Below, in pieces: positions 58,642 through 64,000 of a stretch of DNA of 64,000 nucleotides. The number at the start of each line of letters is the position of its first letter. Position 1 is the stretch's first letter. This DNA comes from Ampelocalamus luodianensis (taxonomy: Eukaryota; Streptophyta; Magnoliopsida; Poales; Poaceae), in assembly GCA_036346255.1 (NCBI GenBank), contig CM070628.1:12725840-12789839 (forward strand), given 5' to 3'. Under the pieces are notes generated by a model. The model did no database searches, was not told the origin of the DNA, and saw only the letters and a program-made list of their open reading frames with translations. The translations under genes and the position numbers were made by a program.

Positions 58642-58763
58642 TTCCCTAACCCATAAACAGAGGATGAGGTATCAGAGTAGCAACATATAAATCTCACCTC
58701 CAGATACAGCAGCTCTGCTATACACTTTGGAAAGCAAAATTGCACATATTCTGAAGAATCTGT
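58642..58763. repeat. Right arm of the inverted duplication around tRNA-Trp
   Basis: Inverted copy of 58255-58375. The arms enclose about 270 bases that include the tRNA gene. Confidence 0.85.
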
Positions 58764-59515
58764 AGACTGTAGTTACTAAAAGTGCAAACCAGCCTGCCAA
58801 TGATAATTACATTCTTGTTTATGAGCGAGCACTGGGGCATATAGAAACACTTCCCGTTTCAACATCTGGTGCATGCCAAGTATACATAAGTTCGCATAAA
58901 TTGGCAAATGATCTACTTGAAAATAAATTAGTGAAACCTCCGAATTCCAGCAACTAGCAAGCAAAGTAACTAGAAGGCAGCAGTTGAAAACTTGAAACAC
59001 AATATAATTTACTGAGAGAACAAAGGCAGGCAACTGTAACACTCGGAAAGCACTGCTAAAGTGCTAATAGAGCTTCTCAAAACACTCATAAAATAATACA
59101 TGTTAGCTCTAGCTAGTAACAACTAGAACTTTAAAAAAAGTGTACAAGAACACAAATCTAAGGATCATAGCGCCCAGCAGGTAATGCAAGGGGAGAACTA
59201 TCATTGATAACACATGACTCGTGAGGATTAGGGAACCAGAATAGAATCATCGCATTGCTTCATGCATATCGATATGACAACATAAGCAATTAGATTACCA
59301 GAACAATTCAACTGGAATGAAAGATGAAGAAATGATAGAAACCCGTTTAAAACCATACCGCGATAATAGCTAACCAGCAACCATGCTTTAGCATGTTGAC
59401 ATGTGTGGAAATATATCGCCATAGTTGTTATAGGCTTATAGCTTGGCAGTAACAATGAGCACTCAAGATGTCCATACCAAGATGTCAACTGCAAACATCT
59501 ACAACTGCAACTGAA
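58764..59515. other. Intergenic, nothing recognised
   Basis: AT-rich DNA. Open frames of about 90-100 codons on the minus strand have no coding character. It may include 3' flanking sequence of the mTERF pseudogene. Confidence 0.4.
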
Positions 59516-59519
59516 ACTC

Positions 59520-59825
59520 TGAAAGTCCACGAACCTGTGCGCAATGTACTCCTTCAGTCCTGCTCTAGATTGACCTTGTTGATCAGGAACAACACCGCGT
59601 GGCGCAGTTTCTCAGAGGTATTTAGAAGTTTTGGGTGATTGACCGCCACAATGAGCAGCTTATCCTTGGGGCAAGCAAAAAACCTCATCAGAAACTCCAT
59701 CCTCCATTCCAGACAATCTACTCGTGGCCAACACAGACTATAGCAGCCAGTGTATGCTTGAACATAGCTGAACTGGCTTTCTTAACGGCCTTCCCTGGTC
59801 CGGTCCTCGGATTTGACTGATATCG
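59520..59825 (-). pseudogene. mTERF-like pseudogene, downstream half
   Basis: The minus strand reads KASSAMFKHTLAAIVCVGHE, then LEWRMEFLMRFFACPKDKLL, IVAVNHPKLLNTSEKLRHAV and LFLINKVNLEQD. These align with CSSAMFKYALATVYWISQEK, RIEVLKSALGCSEDQLRIAV and LRSTVEFLI of the intact mTERF gene at the right edge. Frames change and a stop follows. It is the second half of a copy split by copia-related DNA. Confidence 0.75.
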
Positions 59826-60029
59826 CCAAGCATCCCGGTTATAAAAGAACATAATGCTTCATAAGGAACCGACTTCATCCGATCGGCATAGCTTGGCCTT
59901 GGGCATATTGTATTTCTTGTCACAACGTATGCCTTCGAGATAAACCTAATATTCCTTTGGACCTATCTCGTGAATCTCAATGCCAAGAACGTAAGAGGCA
60001 TCACCAAGATCCTTCATATCAAAATTAGA

Positions 60030-60400
60030 TGAAAGAAATCTCTTGGTCTCAAACAGATATCCTTATCGTCACGCCAATAAGATGTCATCCACATAAAGTA
60101 CTAAGATGGTGAATTTACTCCCTTGAACTTAACATATATGCAATTATCAACTTCATTCTCTTTAAAACCAAAATTCCTTATTATTTTATCGAATTTGAGG
60201 TACCATCTCGACGCTTGTTTCAAGCCATAAATTGATTTCTTAAGTCGACATCCCATATGCTCCTTGCCTTCCACGACAAAACCTTCCTGCTGAGCCATGT
60301 AAACATTTTCTTGCAAGTCGCCATTAAGAAATGCCGCTTTAACATCCATCCGATGCAACTCTAAATCATAATGAGCTACAAGTGCCATAACTATTCGAAT
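60030..60400 (-). pseudogene. copia reverse transcriptase fragment
   Basis: MALVAHYDLELHRMDVKAAF, LNGDLQENVYMAQQEGFVVE and KSIYGLKQASRWYLKF are standard Ty1/copia polymerase motifs; the YVDD box follows after a frame change. Confidence 0.85.
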
Positions 60401-61114
60401 GAATCTTTAGTTGAGACAGAGAAAAGGTGTCATTATAGTCAATCCCTCTCTTTGTGAGAAGCCTTTGCTACAAGCCTTGCTTTGAACCTTTCGATATTTC
60501 CTTTAGAGTCGTGTTTGGTTTTGTAGACCCATTTACACTTCATTGCTTTGACTCACAGAATTTCTACTAGGTCCCACACATCATTAGTGCTCATAGACTT
60601 TAGTTCATCCTTCATGGCATCAAGCCACTTAGGAGAATGTTCACTCATCATGGCCTCCTTATAAGAGGTGGGATCGTCTACCTTCCCTACATCATTAATA
60701 TCCTCATTCATATATACAACATAATCAAATGGCGGAGTAGCTATTACAGAGACCGTTGAGGCTCATCATTAGGTGCAACGTTAGGAATTTCAGAGACCTC
60801 AACAAAGGTGCAACAAATGATTTTCTTCGGAGGTGCAGCCACCGAGGCACATGTGAATAAAGGTTTCGGGATGAGCGGTGAAGGAACATAAACCCGCTCC
60901 TCGAGATCTATTTTCCGGGCTCACTCCTCATTATTTTCTAAGAACACAAGTGCCTTGTTTCTACAAACTTAGTTGTCCTATTAGGACAAGAAAAACACCC
61001 TTTGGATCTTTCAGGTACCCAATAAAATGACAACTTACTGCTTTAGGTCTAATTTCCCAATATGTGGATTAAAAATCTTAGCTTCAAAGACGACAACCCC
61101 ACACTCGTAAATAT

Positions 61115-61440
61115 TTACCCATAATTCATAAGGTGTCTTAGGTACTCGATTTCATCGGGAACCCGATTAAGAATATGTGCAGCTGTCTTTAGTGCTTCCA
61201 TCCACAAACTAATGGGTAAACTAGAGTGGCTGAGCATGCTCCGTACCATATCCATAAGTGTACGGTTGCGTCTCTCAGCTACTCCATTCTGCTGAGGTTC
61301 ACCTGGCATAGAATACTGGGCAACAATGCCATTTTCTTGAAGAAACTTAGCGAAAGGGCCAGGAATTTGTCCATAAGAGGCATGTCTTCCATAATATTCT
61401 CCCCCACGATCCGATCTTACCACTTTAATTCTTAAGTTGT
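61115..61440 (-). pseudogene. copia integrase core fragment
   Basis: RSDRGGEYYG and GEPQQNGVAERRNRTLMDMV carry the second D and the E of the integrase DDE triad in a 102-codon open stretch. Upstream the frame is broken. Confidence 0.85.
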
Positions 61441-62379
61441 GCTTATTTTCAACTTCAGCCTTAAATATCTTAAATTTGTCAAGTGATTCAGATCGGTCTT
61501 TAATGGGAAAGATATAACCATAACGGAGAAGTCATCAAGAATGTGATGAAAGAATCAAAACCATCTAATGATGTCACTGAAAAGGACCACAAATATCGTG
61601 ATGAATTAATTCTAAAAGTCCTGTGTCGCGAGTAGCTCCTTCTTTATTTGTTTCACATATTTTCCTTTAATGCAATCAATGCAAGGGTCCAGTCGAGAAA
61701 TCTAATGGGTGGAGAATCTCTTCCTTAATGAGACGCTCTATTCTCCCCTTCAAATGTGGCCTAAACGATGCATGCTACAATTTCAAGAAGTCTCATTATT
61801 CTTTTACCCTTAGCATCACATACATTCAAGGATACAGAGATTCATTAAGGGAAAGCATATAAAGTTTGTCTCGTCTAAAAGCAAGACCAATATCATTAGA
61901 ATCAAACGCATAATACATTTATTATCACCAAAAGTACACTTAAAACCTTCATCGTCCAACAAAGAGATCAAATCAAATTCCTCCTAATAGAAGGAACATA
62001 AACTACATTATTGAGACGTGAGAATCTAAGACTAATGTAATTGATCCTATTGATTCCACTTCGGCTCCTTTCCATCCGCGACTTAAGGCTTCGCTCCCTT
62101 TCTTAGGGTTCTCGCTGTATGGAATCCTGTAAAGAATTAGTAACGTACGTTGCACCTGAGTCAATCCACCAGAATTAATGGAAAAATTAGCATAAAGTGT
62201 TTCATCAACAAAAGTTATTGTACCATTACCCTTCTTTGCGAGCCACTTTAGGAACTGACACGCCCTTCCGAAAGTGTCCCGACAGGGCGCGTGATCAATT
62301 CTTAATCTGCATCAATTACCCTCTGATGCTCTCTGGCTTAGAGACGAGCAGAAACAGGCTGGACAGTAGCCTGTTGGCA

Positions 62380-62600
62380 ATATCACAAACACTAGCCTGC
62401 ATTGCCAGAGCAGCACGGTGTTTGGCTTGACAGACTTCTCAAAGTCGAAGGATAGCTCGGTGGTGTTCCTCTTCAAGGCCTGAAGGAGCTCCTCAAACTC
62501 AAAGGAGAGAAAGAAGGGCTTTCAGAACTCCAGCTTGGCCTTGGGGAAATGTCACTGGAGTTGAGAGCAGTGGACCCAACTCCATAAGGTGTAGCCGGCA
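62380..62600 (-). pseudogene. mTERF-like pseudogene, upstream half
   Basis: Across frames the minus strand gives GVGSTALNSSDIS, a LEFW.PFF.SFEE-like stretch, LLQALKRNT and KPNTVLLWQC, which align with IGSTALRSCGDIVSKLEFWL, FLQAMRKCSSIL and VVKPNVSHLLQCGL of the intact gene. About 33 residues between this half and the one at 59520-59825 are missing around the copia insertion. Confidence 0.7.
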
Positions 62601-63072
62601 CACTACCTTCAAAGCTCTCATCCTCCTGAATCCTGATCAGACCAGCCAAGTTAGGACTTAGGTGCGACCAAACCAGAGAAAAAGTGAAGGGCCTTACATA
62701 ATACATTCATTTTTTCCCTCCCTCTCTTTAAAATCGCAATGCTATATAGCGAACAATACACGAATTCACAGTAGTATTTAGCCAAGGCAGTCCATTTTCA
62801 GTGTCCAACAGCAAATACCACACTCAATTTCAAGGTGTTATACAACAAATTTAGCCTAGTTCAATTGCTTCGTACATATCAACCAACGAAACTCAGCACA
62901 ACATGAGCAGTATAGTCAATAAGATCAGTGGTACTTCTATAGTTCTATTTCAGCCACATTGCCAAAATCAAGCAAAGAACAACATACAACGAACATGCTG
63001 TCACACTTCAGCAGATGAATAGCAACTAACATGAAAGCTGTAATGAACCTTCAATATATCCATTCAAATACA
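62601..63072 (-). other. 3' flank of the mTERF gene
   Basis: AT-rich sequence following the stop codon, likely the 3' untranslated region and intergenic DNA. No other gene is seen. Confidence 0.5.
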
Positions 63073-63999
63073 TCAAAGTCGGATTCGAGAGGGCATTTCC
63101 CCTGCACGAGCTGCGGCATACACATCTGCGAGCCCAGGAACACTGTCCTTGTAACAGTCAATGTACCTTGACATGAATTTCTTTTCACTTGCAGCAACCA
63201 ACGAGAAATAGTCAGCTCTCGGAAGACCCTTCTCCTGCAGCGCCTTCATGACAAAAAAGCGGGGCACCAGCCTCCCCTTCAGGCTGTAAGAAAGCAGTGC
63301 GGGCCTGTGCACGATGTACTCTGGCCCAAGACCGACCTCGATGATCAGGAACTCCACGGTGCTGCGCAGGTTGTCGTCGGAGACTGTTAGGGCGACTGGG
63401 TGCTTGGCCACAGCAATGCGCAGCTGGTCCTCAGAGCATCCAAGGGCACTCTTCAATACCTCTATTCTTGAGGCAAGCTTTTCCTGGCTTATCCAGTAGA
63501 CTGTTGCAAGTGCATACTTGAACATCGCTGAGCTGCAGGGAACTCCGAGCTTCTCAGCACGCATCACAAACTCGTCGAGTTTCTCTGGTTTGCAGAAGAG
63601 CATCCACCTTCCACGGAAATGGAGCTTGGCAACATCACGTGCATTAAGCCCGCATTGCAGAAGGTGTGAAACGTTGGGCTTAACCACTTTGTCAATGTCA
63701 TGCTTCAGGATGGAACTGCACTTCCTCATGGCTTGGAGGAACTCATCGAAGGAGCCAAAGAAGGGAAGCCAGAACTCAAGCTTGGAGACAATGTCACCGC
63801 AGGAGCGGAGGGCGGTGGAGCCGATCAGGACGAAGCGCGCAATGTCGGGCGTGGACAGGCCGAGGCCGCGAAGCGCTGCGACGCGATTAGCTAGGATCTT
63901 CTCCACGTCGGCGCGGAGGAATAGTGGGTCAGCGACGACAACGGCGGCGATGTCCGGGGGCGAGAGGCCGAGGCCGGCGAGGAAGGAGAGGACGGCTTC
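63073..63999 (-). CDS. mTERF-family organelle transcription factor, partial (5' end outside window)
   Basis: The frame is open from the window edge to TGA at 63073-63075 (309 codons seen). It shows helical mTERF repeats with the usual LGLSxPDIA pattern (FLAGLGLSPPDIAAVVVADP, LRGLGLSTPDIARFVLIGST, CGLNARDVAKLHFRGRWMLF) and the family C-terminus (LKGRLVPRFFVMKALQEKGL, SEKKFMSRYIDCYKDSVPGL). Family members are usually about 380-400 residues with an N-terminal organelle-targeting peptide, so roughly 80-100 residues lie beyond the edge. mTERF proteins bind nucleic acid in mitochondria or chloroplasts and adjust transcription or RNA processing. GC-rich third positions contrast with the surrounding AT-rich DNA. 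Grasses carry clusters of such genes, which agrees with the pseudogene next to it. Confidence 0.93.
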   Translation of the reverse strand, partial: EAVLSFLAGLGLSPPDIAAVVVADPLFLRADVEKILANRVAALRGLGLSTPDIARFVLIGSTALRSCGDIVSKLEFWLPFFGSFDEFLQAMRKCSSILKHDIDKVVKPNVSHLLQCGLNARDVAKLHFRGRWMLFCKPEKLDEFVMRAEKLGVPCSSAMFKYALATVYWISQEKLASRIEVLKSALGCSEDQLRIAVAKHPVALTVSDDNLRSTVEFLIIEVGLGPEYIVHRPALLSYSLKGRLVPRFFVMKALQEKGLPRADYFSLVAASEKKFMSRYIDCYKDSVPGLADVYAAARAGEMPSRIRL

Positions 64000-64000
64000 C

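Larger units (their letters stand above)
59830..62340 (-). mobile_element. Degraded Ty1/copia retrotransposon inside an mTERF pseudogene
   Basis: On the minus strand, in order: a zinc-knuckle end with FLKWLAKKGNGTITFVDE (62.2 kb), the pre-integrase region (61.6-62.1 kb), integrase with DICGPF and KVVRSDRGGEYYG, EPQQNGVAERRNRTLMDMVR, SLWMEALKTAAHILNRVP (61.1-61.6 kb), reverse transcriptase with LHRMDVKAAFLNGDLQENVY, KKSIYGLKQASRWYLKFD (60.1-60.4 kb) and VLYVDDILLA (about 60.07-60.11 kb). Frames are broken and no LTRs are recognised. It is about 2.5 kb against the usual 4.5-5 kb, so large parts are lost. Confidence 0.8.

Overview
The window is nuclear DNA from a flowering plant, most likely a grass (Poaceae). 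The evidence is intron-bearing genes, GC-rich coding sequence in the mTERF gene, grass-type Ty3/gypsy (Tekay- and Tat-like) and Ty1/copia retrotransposons, a Mutator-like element carrying plant-mobile-domain and GRF-zinc-finger genes, and a nuclear tRNA-Trp. Species cannot be fixed from the sequence alone. Only three normal host loci are visible: a glutaredoxin-DEP-DUF547 gene running off the left edge (minus strand, coding 1126-3624, leader and promoter near 5.9-6.3 kb), a tRNA-Trp(CCA) gene at 58405-58476 (minus), and an mTERF-family gene running off the right edge (63073-63999, minus).

Almost everything between 6.95 and 48.14 kb is one nested transposon structure. A Mutator-like element (MULE) has its left terminal inverted repeat at 6954, its right one ending at 48142, and a flanking 10-bp direct repeat ATCTGTGGTT. 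Its left end was entered by a Tat-type gypsy element (7198-30923, minus strand, TSD GGGCC). That element was in turn entered by a Tekay-like gypsy element with 3.2-kb LTRs (16952-29052, plus strand, TSD CGAGG). A second member of the same Tekay-like family (35897-46602, minus strand, TSD ATGGA) landed exactly on the start codon of a GRF-type gene of the MULE. Without the insertions the MULE would be about 6.75 kb. It holds a decayed plant-mobile-domain gene, the C-terminal end of a MuDR-type transposase (SWIM plus zinc knuckle, no catalytic core seen), two GRF-zinc-finger-like genes on opposite strands, a 31-bp minisatellite and short tandem duplications.

Right of the MULE come a 253-bp Stowaway-like MITE, a third gypsy element of Tat type on the plus strand (about 49.5-55.9 kb, with nearly continuous gag-pol), a diverged LTR of a Tekay-like family ending at 57230, a reverse LTR fragment ending at 57815, and the tRNA-Trp gene lying between two roughly 120-bp inverted copies of another sequence. 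From 59.5 to 62.6 kb a degenerate mTERF paralogue is split by a degraded Ty1/copia element.

One unusual sequence-quality signal stands out. The two LTRs of the Tat element, and those of the Tekay-like elements, differ largely at CTG/CAG (CHG) sites, which become TCG, CCG or CG in one copy. This looks more like a base-calling or polishing artefact at methylated CHG sites than real evolution. Stops and frameshifts in those elements, and any LTR-based dating, should therefore be treated with caution.
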